Made by a program: the position numbers and the translations under genes
From: an uncultured Bacillota bacterium
GTDB lineage: Bacteria; Bacillota_I; Bacilli_A; RF39; UBA660
NCBI GenBank assembly: GCA_905200435.1
Contig: CAJKKJ010000015.1
Span: 1-9,535 of the forward strand
Length of the DNA: 9,535 bases
Reading direction: 5' to 3'
The notes under the pieces: generated by a model
What the model was told of the DNA's origin: nothing
Databases searched by the model: none
The model's input: only the letters and a program-made list of their open reading frames with translations
Part shown: in pieces, positions 1 to 5,433 of the stretch
Position numbering within the stretch: the stretch's first letter is position 1
Layout of the letters: every line of letters begins with the position of its first letter

Positions 1-48
1 GGAAAGGTATTGCACGCCCCATGCCTTAGGGGGTGTTTTATATAGATG

Positions 49-72
49 GTGCTAGAAATTCTAGCACTTTTT
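49..72 (+). terminator. Intrinsic terminator of an upstream transcript
   Basis: The arms GTGCTAGA (49-56) and TCTAGCAC (60-67) form an 8-bp stem with a 3-base loop, followed by a run of five T. A second hairpin lies just before it: CAC-CCCC (13-20, with G16 bulged) pairs with GGGGGTG (29-35) around an 8-base loop. The two consecutive hairpins look like the 3' end of an RNA gene or long transcript that starts outside the window. I could not match bases 1-48 to a known RNA family. Confidence 0.75.
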
Positions 73-130
73 AATTTTATTTTTTATTAAATTCTCACTT
101 TATGTCCTGTTAATTAGAACAAAATAAATA

Positions 131-136
131 TATAAT
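131..136 (+). promoter_or_regulatory. -10 element of the XRE regulator gene
   Basis: TATAAT ends 21 bases before the ATG at 158. That matches the spacing seen at the other promoters in this window. No convincing -35 hexamer is present upstream, so the call rests on the -10 and its position. Confidence 0.4.
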
Positions 137-157
137 ATAACATGAAAGGAGAAAATA

Positions 158-400
158 ATGAATCAAGAGAAAATAGGTAATTTTATTTGTAAATTAAGAA
201 AAGAAAGCAAATTAACACAAGGGAAATTAGCAAGTAAATTAAATGTTAATGTCAAAAGTATAAGTAGATGGGAAAATGGTAAGAATTTACCAGATCACTC
301 ATTAATAGTACAAACATGTGATTTATTTTCAATTTCAATAAATGAGTTTTACAATGGTTCAAAAGTTAATAAAAAAAAGTTTTTTCATTATGTTATTTAG
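158..400 (+). CDS. XRE-family HTH regulator, DNA-binding part of a frame-split gene
   Basis: This 80-residue frame carries a Cro/C1-type helix-turn-helix at about residues 6-62. Typical features are the LRKESKLTQGKLASKL scaffold helix and turn, the SISRWENGKNLPD recognition region, and a following helix ending ISINEFYNG. It should bind DNA as a dimer; the target is unknown. The start is ATG 158, with GAAAGGAG 7 bases upstream. The frame stops at TAG 398-400 shortly after a run of eight A (371-378). The -1 frame is open from 373 to 696 and encodes a hydrophobic segment, so the intact product would be about 179 residues: an HTH joined to a membrane domain. The final residues FFHYVI are therefore probably out-of-frame filler. 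Membrane-linked XRE regulators are common in Firmicutes. Confidence 0.8.
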   Translation: MNQEKIGNFICKLRKESKLTQGKLASKLNVNVKSISRWENGKNLPDHSLIVQTCDLFSISINEFYNGSKVNKKKFFHYVI

Positions 401-696
401 CTATAAGTTTTATAATTTTTTTACTTTTACCATGTTTAATTATAGTTGCACCAACATTAGTTTTGAGTGGTATGATCATACCATTAATGGGATTAGTAAA
501 TCTAGTAGGATTTCTATTTAAGGCAAGCACATCATTTATTGTATTTCGTATCGGTAATTTAGTATTAAATCCTATTATAGGTTTTGTATTGTCAATAATA
601 ATAGGAGCGATAATGTTCATCGGAGGAATTTATTTATTTGTATTATTAAAAAAATATATTCATTTTATAAAAGAAAAAATGGCAGAGTATATATGA
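373..696 (+). CDS. Membrane C-terminal part of the frame-split XRE regulator (-1 frame)
   Basis: This frame has stops at 367-372 and then stays open from 373 to TGA 694-696. It begins KKVFSLCYLAISFIIFLLLL. It encodes two long hydrophobic blocks, one over about the first 45 residues and one around LNPIIGFVLSIIIGAIMFIG, followed by a basic tail KKYIHFIKEK. The first possible starts inside it (TTG 463, ATG 472) lack a ribosome-binding site and fall within a hydrophobic block, so it is unlikely to be an independent gene. Joined to the upstream HTH frame by a -1 shift in the A-run at 371-378, it gives one coherent protein. The glycine-rich membrane hairpins resemble those of small Firmicute membrane regulators, but I cannot name a family. 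Whether the cell makes the fusion depends on slippage or on a base lost from the sequence. Confidence 0.55.
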   Translation, partial: KKVFSLCYLAISFIIFLLLPCLIIVAPTLVLSGMIIPLMGLVNLVGFLFKASTSFIVFRIGNLVLNPIIGFVLSIIIGAIMFIGGIYLFVLLKKYIHFIKEKMAEYI

Positions 697-763
697 TTAA
701 AGGTTGTATACAAATATATTTGATTATAAAATGCAAGAAATTTATAAATTTAATTTGGTATAT

Positions 764-783
764 GCTAACTACGTGGGTGTCCG
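764..783. repeat. Inverted copy (arm A) of the 3' interior of tRNA-Gly
   Basis: GCTAACTACGTGGGTGTCCG is the reverse complement of tRNA bases 843-860 apart from two extra bases (GT). In tRNA terms it matches the 3' anticodon stem, variable region, T-stem and start of the T-loop. It lies just beyond the tRNA's terminator, outside the expected transcript. It also preserves the two non-standard tRNA bases, A43 and C55. Confidence 0.85.
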
Positions 784-814
784 AAAAAAAGAACTTAGGA
801 AACCTAAGTTCTTT
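784..814 (-). terminator. Intrinsic terminator of tRNA-Gly
   Basis: On the minus strand, AAAGAACTTAGG (complement of 803-814) pairs with CCTAAGTTCTTT (complement of 788-799) around a 3-base loop. This 12-bp stem is followed by seven T (complement of 784-790). It begins 9 bases after the encoded CCA of the tRNA. Confidence 0.9.
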
Positions 815-823
815 ACATCACCG

Positions 824-897
824 TGGAGCGGGTGATGGGAATCGGACCCACGTAGTTAGCTTGGAAGGCTAGGATTCTACCATTGAACTACACCCGC
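824..897 (-). tRNA. tRNA-Gly, anticodon TCC, with encoded CCA
   Basis: The minus strand folds into a 74-base cloverleaf. The acceptor stem GCGGGTG/CACCCGC is perfect, the discriminator is T, and CCA is encoded. The D-arm is GTTC/GAAT with GG in its loop. The anticodon loop is CTTCCAA with TCC at 863-865, and the T-arm is GTGGG/CCCAT. It reads GGA codons and, by wobble, other GGN codons. Two positions are unusual: the anticodon stem has a C27-A43 mismatch, and the T-loop is TCCGATT, so the near-universal T55 (pseudouridine) is C. It has its own promoter and terminator. Staphylococcal tRNA-Gly species reserved for cell-wall synthesis also depart from the TTC loop, but here the D-loop GG is kept, so that role is only a possibility. 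Confidence 0.93.
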
Positions 898-916
898 AAA
901 TCAAGTAAGCAAACTA

Positions 917-945
917 ATCATACCAAATAACGCATGCATTGTCAA
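917..945 (-). promoter_or_regulatory. Sigma-A promoter of tRNA-Gly
   Basis: On the minus strand, a perfect TTGACA (complement of 940-945) is separated by 17 bases from TATGAT (complement of 917-922). Transcription should begin near 909-910, about 12 bases before the first base of the mature tRNA. Confidence 0.85.
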
Positions 946-954
946 GTACTTTTT

Positions 955-973
955 GGTAGAATCCGCCTTCCAA
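955..973. repeat. Inverted copy (arm B) of the 5' interior of tRNA-Gly
   Basis: GGTAGAATCCGCCTTCCAA is the reverse complement of tRNA bases 861-881 with two bases (TA) missing. In tRNA terms it matches the end of the D-loop through the anticodon loop. It lies about 10 bases upstream of the tRNA's -35 box, so it is outside the transcript. Together with the copy at 764-783 it covers one uninterrupted block of the tRNA (843-881). Confidence 0.85.
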
Positions 974-1002
974 TCTAAAAAAATATATAAAATTGCAAAA
1001 AA

Positions 1003-1760
1003 TTACTCAGAAATACTATTTTTATATTCAATTATATCATCAAACAATGAATACCATTTTATTTGAACAACATGTCTTTTACATTCATAAAAAGGATTAT
1101 TATTTAAATTTCTTGTCATTGGCTGACAGAACAATTGACTAAAATGAATACCTGTAGAATATAAACTTATTTTTGACATAATTATTTCTTCTATTTCTTT
1201 AGCTGTTAAAAATAGAAAATCATTTTTTATACCATATATTAAACCATCAATTTTATGTTTAGAATTATTTCCTTGCAAAATAAATCTATCAATGCAATTT
1301 TTTTACTATTTCTTCTGTATTAAATAAGACATTTATTTGATCAATTTTATCTTGATTTAATTCTTTATATTCTTTAACACTTTTTCTATTTTTCCCAGTT
1401 CCATTTAATGTGCCATCAGCATAAAAATATTCCAGAAAATTATTAATATAATTGTTATCAATATTTAATTCCTTTAAAAAAAATAATAAATTTTTCTATT
1501 GGCTCGGCATGAACGGAATTGTTTACGCCTTTTTTTACACTAATTCTTTTTATTTCATTTTTGATTTTAATAACTAAATCATATTTCTTTAATCCATAAT
1601 TTACTTTTGCTTCAATTAAATCATCATCTTTTAAATTACCATATAACTTACATAACATTTCATTGAATAATGGATTTACTGCGCTAAAATGTTTGCCATT
1701 TAAAGCGTTAGCAATTATTTTCTCATTTTCAAATCCATTAATTAAAAGTTCATCTTTCAT
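1003..1760 (-). pseudogene. Frameshifted nuclease-like protein, three fragments of one gene
   Basis: Three minus-strand frames join into one reading frame if one base is removed from each of two homopolymers: the run at 1476-1483 (A8 on the plus strand) and the run at 1298-1304 (T7). The corrected length is 756 bases, giving 251 residues. The start at 1758-1760 has a strong AGGAGGT site (complement of 1766-1772). The N-terminal fragment (1458-1760) contains a conserved D in KKYDLVIKI, then ISVKKG and NSVHAEP. This spacing resembles a PD-(D/E)XK nuclease core. The middle part ends near NTEEIVK, and the last part (1003-1278) begins near LQGNNSKHKIDGLIYG. I recall similar uncharacterised Firmicute proteins with a restriction-endonuclease-like fold, but the nuclease call is inference. 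It may be a decayed defence gene, a phase-variable one, or a victim of sequence error. No adjacent methyltransferase is present. Confidence 0.65.
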
Positions 1761-1857
1761 ATTCTACCTCCTATCAACTTTTAAATGTGCGATTTATTTT
1801 ATCAAACATTTTATATAACTTTTCTTTTATAAATCGATGGTGTATAAAAATTAATTA

Positions 1858-1885
1858 TTGACATCCACTTACAAAGGTTTATAAT
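1858..1885 (+). promoter_or_regulatory. Sigma-A promoter of the 1908 gene
   Basis: TTGACA (1858-1863) is separated by 16 bases from TATAAT (1880-1885). The predicted transcript starts near 1892, which excludes the in-frame TTG at 1887 as start codon and supports ATG 1908. Confidence 0.85.
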
Positions 1886-1907
1886 ATTGGGTGCAGGAGG
1901 GAAAAAT

Positions 1908-2369
1908 ATGAAGGAAGTTTTAGAAATGATAGGCAAATATATTATGTCATCTATGGATACAATAAAAATCAGTGATTTAAAAAGAAATGTTAAGTATTCT
2001 GATATTGAAGAACCATATGATAATCTTACAATTAAAGAATTTTTAATACTATATAAGATAGAAAGACTATATAATTCTAAAAATATAAAACCATCAAGCT
2101 ATGATGAATATATGGATAACTCAAAGAGATTAGCATTAATGGAAATGTTCATTTCTTATTGTAAGCTAAATGAAAGAATTAAATATGAAAAAGAATTACT
2201 TAGTAATGACACATATCATAGTGTAATTTTAAAGAGATTAGAAAGAGCTCGTAATCAAATAGAAGAAACACTAAAAATCAATAAAATTATTCCACTTAAC
2301 ATCGAATTTAATGAAGCAATAAACGCATTACTTGATACAGAAATAAAACAAAATGCAAAAATAAAATAA
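1908..2369 (+). CDS. Uncharacterised 153-residue cytoplasmic protein
   Basis: I do not recognise this protein. The start is ATG 1908, 7 bases after AGGAGG (1895-1900). An earlier in-frame TTG at 1887 overlaps the promoter region and is rejected. The product starts MKEVLEMIGKYIMSSMDTI, is rich in charged residues, and has no signal peptide or membrane segment. A central region (about 50-85) and a region at about 90-130 look strongly helical. The latter, with ELLSNDTYHSVILKRLERA, could form a short coiled coil. It has its own strong promoter and lies 56 bases upstream of spoVS, with no clear terminator between, so read-through into spoVS is possible. Nothing in the sequence shows its function. 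Confidence 0.75.
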   Translation: MKEVLEMIGKYIMSSMDTIKISDLKRNVKYSDIEEPYDNLTIKEFLILYKIERLYNSKNIKPSSYDEYMDNSKRLALMEMFISYCKLNERIKYEKELLSNDTYHSVILKRLERARNQIEETLKINKIIPLNIEFNEAINALLDTEIKQNAKIK

Positions 2370-2396
2370 AAGTGTCATATTCATTTCTTTGATTCA

Positions 2397-2402
2397 TATA
2401 AT
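2397..2402 (+). promoter_or_regulatory. Possible -10 element of spoVS
   Basis: TATAAT ends 23 bases before the spoVS ATG. The region where a -35 is expected (GTGTCA, 2372-2377, 19-base spacer) is a weak match. In Bacillus subtilis spoVS is transcribed by sigma-H; I see no clear sigma-H promoter here. Confidence 0.4.
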
Positions 2403-2425
2403 AGAAATTAGAAAGGAATGAAAAA

Positions 2426-2686
2426 ATGGAGACACTAAAAGTTTCATCAAAATCAAATCCAAATTCAGTTGCTGGAGCACTTGCAAATGTTTTCCGTGAA
2501 AAAGGAAATGTTGAAATTCAAGCAATTGGTGCAGGAGCATTAAATCAAGCAATTAAAGCAATAGCAATTGCTCGCGGATTTGTCGCACCAAGTGGTAAAA
2601 ATCTTGTGTGCATACCAGCATTTACTGATATATCAATTGAAGGAGAAGAGAGAACAGCTATAAAATTGATAGTAGAAGCCAAATAG
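2426..2686 (+). CDS. spoVS: Stage V sporulation protein S
   Basis: The 86-residue product aligns end to end with Bacillus SpoVS. It starts METLKVSSKSNPNSVAGALA, contains IQAIGAGALNQAIKAIAIARGF and CIPAFTDISIEGEERTAIKL, and ends IVEAK. The family is a small single-domain fold with no signal peptide. In Bacillus it is needed for completion of sporulation after stage II and for coat and spore maturation; homologues also occur in non-sporulating bacteria, so its presence does not prove spore formation. The start is ATG 2426 with AAAGGA about 8 bases upstream. The stop codon lies in the loop of the terminator hairpin, so the unit ends very compactly. Confidence 0.97.
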   Translation: METLKVSSKSNPNSVAGALANVFREKGNVEIQAIGAGALNQAIKAIAIARGFVAPSGKNLVCIPAFTDISIEGEERTAIKLIVEAK

Positions 2687-2697
2687 GCTTCTTTTTT
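2674..2697 (+). terminator. Terminator overlapping the end of spoVS
   Basis: AGAAGCC (2674-2680) pairs with GGCTTCT (2686-2692) around AAATA, followed by T-run 2692-2697. The spoVS stop codon (2684-2686) is in the loop and stem edge. Confidence 0.85.
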
Positions 2698-2699
2698 AC

Positions 2700-2728
2700 T
2701 TGCAAAATATAAAAAAAAATATTATAAT
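2700..2728 (+). promoter_or_regulatory. Promoter of sufU-sufB
   Basis: TTGCAA (2700-2705) is separated by 17 bases from TATAAT (2723-2728), immediately after the spoVS terminator. The predicted transcript start near 2735 falls at the Shine-Dalgarno region, giving a very short leader. It excludes an in-frame TTG at 2700 as the sufU start. Confidence 0.75.
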
Positions 2729-2750
2729 TGTTAAGGAAAAGGTGATACAA

Positions 2751-3179
2751 ATGGAAACAAATTTAAAGCGAAGCATTATATTAGAACATTACCAAAATCC
2801 AAAAAATAAATGTTTATTAAATGATAATTCTTACGAGAAAATTAACATGAATAATGAAAGCTGTATCGATGAAATAAATTTAGAAATAAAAATAGAAAAT
2901 GATATTATAAAAGATATTCATTTCGATGGGGAAGCATGTGCTATTTGTACAAGCTCTACCAGTATTATGATTGATTCATTAATTGGAAAAACATTAGATG
3001 AAGCTAAAGAAATGTATATTAATTTTGAAAATATGTTAGATGAAAAAAAGTATAACGAAGAAATATTAGAAGAAGCTGCTGTATACGAAGATATCTCAAA
3101 ACAACCAAATAGAAAAAAATGTGCCTTATTACCTTGGTGGGGAATAAGAAAAGTTTTAGAGGAACATGGAAAAATTTAA
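2751..3179 (+). CDS. sufU: SufU, zinc-dependent sulfur-transfer protein for Fe-S assembly
   Basis: The 142-residue protein belongs to the IscU-like SufU family. In Firmicutes SufU takes sulfur from the cysteine desulfurase SufS and passes it to the SufBCD scaffold. The zinc and sulfur ligands are present: C38 and D40 in NESCIDEI, C63 in [10 protein letters not shown], and C124 in [10 protein letters not shown]. The motif [10 protein letters not shown] near the N-terminus is also typical. The start is ATG 2751 with AAAAGGTGA just upstream; an earlier in-frame start at 2700 lies in the promoter. The last 14 bases overlap sufB, implying translational coupling. No sufS, sufC or sufD is adjacent in the window, unlike the usual sufCDSUB cluster, so those partners must be encoded elsewhere. 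Confidence 0.95.
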   Translation: METNLKRSIILEHYQNPKNKCLLNDNSYEKINMNNESCIDEINLEIKIENDIIKDIHFDGEACAICTSSTSIMIDSLIGKTLDEAKEMYINFENMLDEKKYNEEILEEAAVYEDISKQPNRKKCALLPWWGIRKVLEEHGKI

Positions 3180-4470
3180 AGTAGATAAAGTAAAAGAGAT
3201 ATCTAAAATAAAAGGTGAACCAAAATGGATGCAGGATTTCCGCATTAAATCTTTTGAAAAATTTAAAGAGTTGTCAAATCCAAGTTTTGGACCAGAATTA
3301 AAACTAAACTTTGATGATATAACTTATTATAAAAGAGTTCAAGATAAAATAAGCAATGATTGGAATGATTTACCAACTCCTATTAAAGAAACTTTTGATA
3401 AAATAGGTTTACCAGAAGCTGAAAAGAAATATCTTGCTGGTGCTCACGCTCAATATGAAAGCGAAGCAATATATCATAACATGCTAGAAGAATTAGTCAA
3501 GAAAAATGTTATTTTTTGTGATACTGATACAGCATTAAAAATGTATCCAGAACTATTTAAAAAATATTTTAATAATCTTGTAAAATACGATGAAAATAAA
3601 TACACAGCTTTAAACGGTGCAGTTTGGAGTGGTGGAACTTTTATTTATGTTCCTAAAAATACTAAACTTGATAGACCACTTCAAAGTTATTTTAGAATTA
3701 ATACTAAAAATATGGGACAGTTTGAAAGAACTATAATTATAGTTGATGATAATAGTGAACTTCATTATATGGAAGGATGCACAGCTCCTACATATACAAC
3801 AGATTCATTACATGCTGCAGTTGTTGAAATATACGTTGGCAAAAACGCAAAATGCAGATATACTACAATTCAAAACTGGGCGAATAATATATATAATCTA
3901 GTTACAAAAAGAGCTATTGTTTCCGAAAATGGTTTAATGGAATGGATTGATGGAAATATTGGTTCAAAAGTAAACATGAAATACCCATCATGTATTTTAA
4001 ACGGAAAATACGCCGAAGGTAGATGTATATCAATAGCGGTTGCAACAAAAGATCAAGAACAAGATACGGGCGCTAAAATGATTCATCTTGCACCTTATAC
4101 TAAAAGCAGTATTATAAGTAAATCAATTGCTTCTAAAGGTGGAAATGCAACATATAGAGGAACAGTTAATATTACTAAAGATGCTGACCATTCCAAGAGT
4201 TATATAAAATGTGATACAATAATATTAGACGAAAAGTCTAAAAGTGACACAATACCTACAAACAAAGTATCAAATAGTACTTCTTCTTTAGAACATGAAG
4301 CAACAGTATCTAAGATAAGTAAAGATAATTTATTTTATTTAATGAGTAGAGGTATTGATGAAGAAAAAGCAAAAGAATTATTAATTATGGGATTTATTGA
4401 TAAATTTAGAGAGGAATTGCCAATGGAATATGCTGTAGAGTTAAATGCACTTTTAAAAAATTATTTTTAG
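3166..4470 (+). CDS. sufB: SufB, Fe-S cluster scaffold subunit
   Basis: This 434-residue cytoplasmic protein is the SufB subunit of the SufBC(D) complex, which builds Fe-S clusters using SufC ATPase activity. Clear family signatures are [13 protein letters not shown] near the N-terminus, [64 protein letters not shown] with C205, [15 protein letters not shown], and [13 protein letters not shown] with C349, and EHEATVSKI, follow. C349 and the second glutamate of EHEA correspond by eye to the assembly-site residues of E. coli SufB. It is shorter than B. subtilis SufB, mostly from a reduced N-terminus. ATG 3166 overlaps sufU, with AGAGGA only 2 bases upstream. A later ATG at 3229 has a better site (AAAGGTGA) but would remove conserved residues. 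Confidence 0.96.
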   Translation: MEKFKVDKVKEISKIKGEPKWMQDFRIKSFEKFKELSNPSFGPELKLNFDDITYYKRVQDKISNDWNDLPTPIKETFDKIGLPEAEKKYLAGAHAQYESEAIYHNMLEELVKKNVIFCDTDTALKMYPELFKKYFNNLVKYDENKYTALNGAVWSGGTFIYVPKNTKLDRPLQSYFRINTKNMGQFERTIIIVDDNSELHYMEGCTAPTYTTDSLHAAVVEIYVGKNAKCRYTTIQNWANNIYNLVTKRAIVSENGLMEWIDGNIGSKVNMKYPSCILNGKYAEGRCISIAVATKDQEQDTGAKMIHLAPYTKSSIISKSIASKGGNATYRGTVNITKDADHSKSYIKCDTIILDEKSKSDTIPTNKVSNSTSSLEHEATVSKISKDNLFYLMSRGIDEEKAKELLIMGFIDKFREELPMEYAVELNALLKNYF

Positions 4471-4487
4471 AAAGTATTTAATGACTA

Positions 4488-4516
4488 TTGTGCTATTCTT
4501 TTTTTAATAGTATAAT
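4488..4516 (+). promoter_or_regulatory. Promoter of the 4563 gene
   Basis: TTGTGC (4488-4493) is separated by 17 bases from a perfect TATAAT (4511-4516). AATAGT runs directly into the -10. The -35 matches only at the TTG. The leader to the ATG at 4563 is longer than at the other promoters here. I see no clear sufB terminator apart from a T-run at 4499-4505. Confidence 0.6.
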
Positions 4517-4562
4517 ATGGTTAGAAAGTAAGATTTACGCATGTCTAGAAGGTGGTGAGTTT

Positions 4563-4916
4563 ATGCAAATTATAAAAAAATATTGGTTTATATTTGTCCT
4601 TATAATACTTTTAATTGTTGCAATATGCTTTTATGTAAAAACTAATAAAAAAGAAGATGTAAAAAATGATTATACAGATAATAAAATAGTTGTTGGTTAT
4701 GCAGTAGATTATTTTGAAAAATTTGTTGAAATAGAAAACGTCGATGAATATAATGTAACTGTAAAAATGCTAAAAGTTGCGCAAAATAATCAATTAGCTG
4801 ATTATAATATGGATGAACTGAATAAATGTGAAGAAGATTCATTTGTTAAATTTACTCTAAAAAAGGGTGAAAATGGCTACGAAAAGTATGAATCAGCACT
4901 TATTTGCAAAAAATAG
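4563..4916 (+). CDS. Small membrane-anchored protein of unknown function
   Basis: The start is ATG 4563 with AAGGTGGTGAG just upstream. The frame is open further back to an ATG at 4488, but that would begin inside the promoter. The product is 117 residues. After MQIIKKY comes a single hydrophobic segment (about residues 8-24, FIFVLIILLIVAICFYV) followed by KTNKKEDVKN. By the positive-inside rule this suits an N-in anchor with the rest outside the membrane, although both flanks are basic. The soluble part (about 40-117) alternates strand-like segments such as NKIVVGYAVDYFEKFVEIENV and FVKFTLKKG. It has two cysteines, in NKCEED and the terminal LICKK, that could form a disulfide. I recognise no family, and the neighbours give no hint. 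Confidence 0.75.
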   Translation: MQIIKKYWFIFVLIILLIVAICFYVKTNKKEDVKNDYTDNKIVVGYAVDYFEKFVEIENVDEYNVTVKMLKVAQNNQLADYNMDELNKCEEDSFVKFTLKKGENGYEKYESALICKK

Positions 4917-4943
4917 TAAAAAAATTAAAAAAGTAGTAATTTC

Positions 4944-5008
4944 GGAAAAGTTAAGTACTTTTCCTCTCCAATTCGGGGAATTCGCCTTAGAAGAATTTCC
5001 TTTTTTTT
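4944..5008 (+). terminator. Hairpin pair ending in a T8 terminator
   Basis: The first hairpin is GGAAAAGT (4944-4951) with ACTTTTCC (4957-4964) around a 5-base loop. The second pairs GGAATTC (4977-4983) with GAATTTCC (4993-5000), with one bulged base, followed by eight T (5001-5008). The second is the likely terminator of the gene ending at 4916. The first may be an alternative or accessory stem. Confidence 0.75.
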
Positions 5009-5019
5009 GACCTAAAATA

Positions 5020-5090
5020 CCCTCCAATTCCGGAAAAGTCTCATTTGCACTCTTTTTCAAAATAGTTTATAGTGTTATCGGAAAGGAGGG
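5020..5090 (+). promoter_or_regulatory. ssb promoter, with an upstream sequence complementary to its RBS
   Basis: The promoter is TTGCAC (5045-5050), a 17-base spacer and TATAGT (5068-5073), with the start expected near 5080. CCCTCC followed by TTCCG (5020-5032) is complementary, with a 2-versus-1-base internal gap, to CGGAAAGGAGGG (5079-5090), the ssb Shine-Dalgarno region. A similar block, CTCTCCAATTCGGGG, lies at 4964-4978. RNA started at the local promoter would lack the complement. Only transcripts reading in from upstream could form the RBS-blocking stem. Confidence 0.6.
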
Positions 5091-5096
5091 AAAAAC

Positions 5097-5432
5097 ATGT
5101 TAAATCAATCAATAATAGTAGGTAGACTTGTTAATGATCCAGAATTAAGAGAAACTGAAAATGGACATAAGGTTGCAAATGTTATGTTAGCTGTACCAAG
5201 AAGTTATAGAAATGCAGACGGAGAATATGATACAGATTTTATAAAATGTGTATTATGGCGTGGCGTTGCAGAAAGAACTACTGAGTATTGCAAAAAAGGT
5301 GACTTAATAGGTGTTCGTGGTCGTATTCAAACTAGGGATATAGAAGATGATGATGAAAATTTAAAAACTATTACAGAAGTTGTCGCTGAACGAGTAACAT
5401 TCTTACAAACACAAAAACCAGCAAAAGCATAA
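5097..5432 (+). CDS. ssb: Single-stranded DNA-binding protein, short form
   Basis: This 111-residue protein has one OB-fold SSB domain. Recognisable parts are the first strand LNQSIIVGRLVNDPELRET, NVMLAVPRSYRN, DFIKCVLWRGVAERTTEYCKKGDLIGVRGRIQTR, and the last strand VVAERVTFLQ. SSB binds single-stranded DNA as a tetramer during replication, repair and recombination. It ends KPAKA and lacks the flexible acidic tail (DDDLPF-like) that recruits partner proteins. In size and tail it resembles B. subtilis SsbB rather than the essential SsbA, which normally lies between rpsF and rpsR. The start is ATG 5097 with AAAGGAGGG 6 bases upstream. It could be an accessory or competence-type SSB, or the tail may be dispensable in this lineage. 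Confidence 0.93.
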   Translation: MLNQSIIVGRLVNDPELRETENGHKVANVMLAVPRSYRNADGEYDTDFIKCVLWRGVAERTTEYCKKGDLIGVRGRIQTRDIEDDDENLKTITEVVAERVTFLQTQKPAKA

Positions 5433-5433
5433 T

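Noticed and set aside
393..620. Minus-strand open frame of 75 codons
   Set aside because: It lies opposite the membrane half of the XRE gene, has no ribosome-binding site, and its composition mirrors the real coding strand.
463..696. Independent small membrane protein starting at TTG 463
   Set aside because: It has no Shine-Dalgarno, and the same frame is open upstream to 373 with hydrophobic residues, so it is better explained as the C-terminal part of the split regulator.
764..973. Permuted tRNA gene read from the plus strand
   Set aside because: The arms cover only the core of the tRNA; no acceptor-stem sequences accompany them, so a functional permuted tRNA is not supported.
1003..1278. 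Separate 91-residue gene on the minus strand
   Set aside because: It has only a TTG start without a ribosome-binding site, and it joins the upstream fragments after single-base corrections.
4642..4842. Minus-strand open frame of 66 codons
   Set aside because: It is antisense to the membrane-anchored protein gene, with low-complexity composition and no ribosome-binding site.
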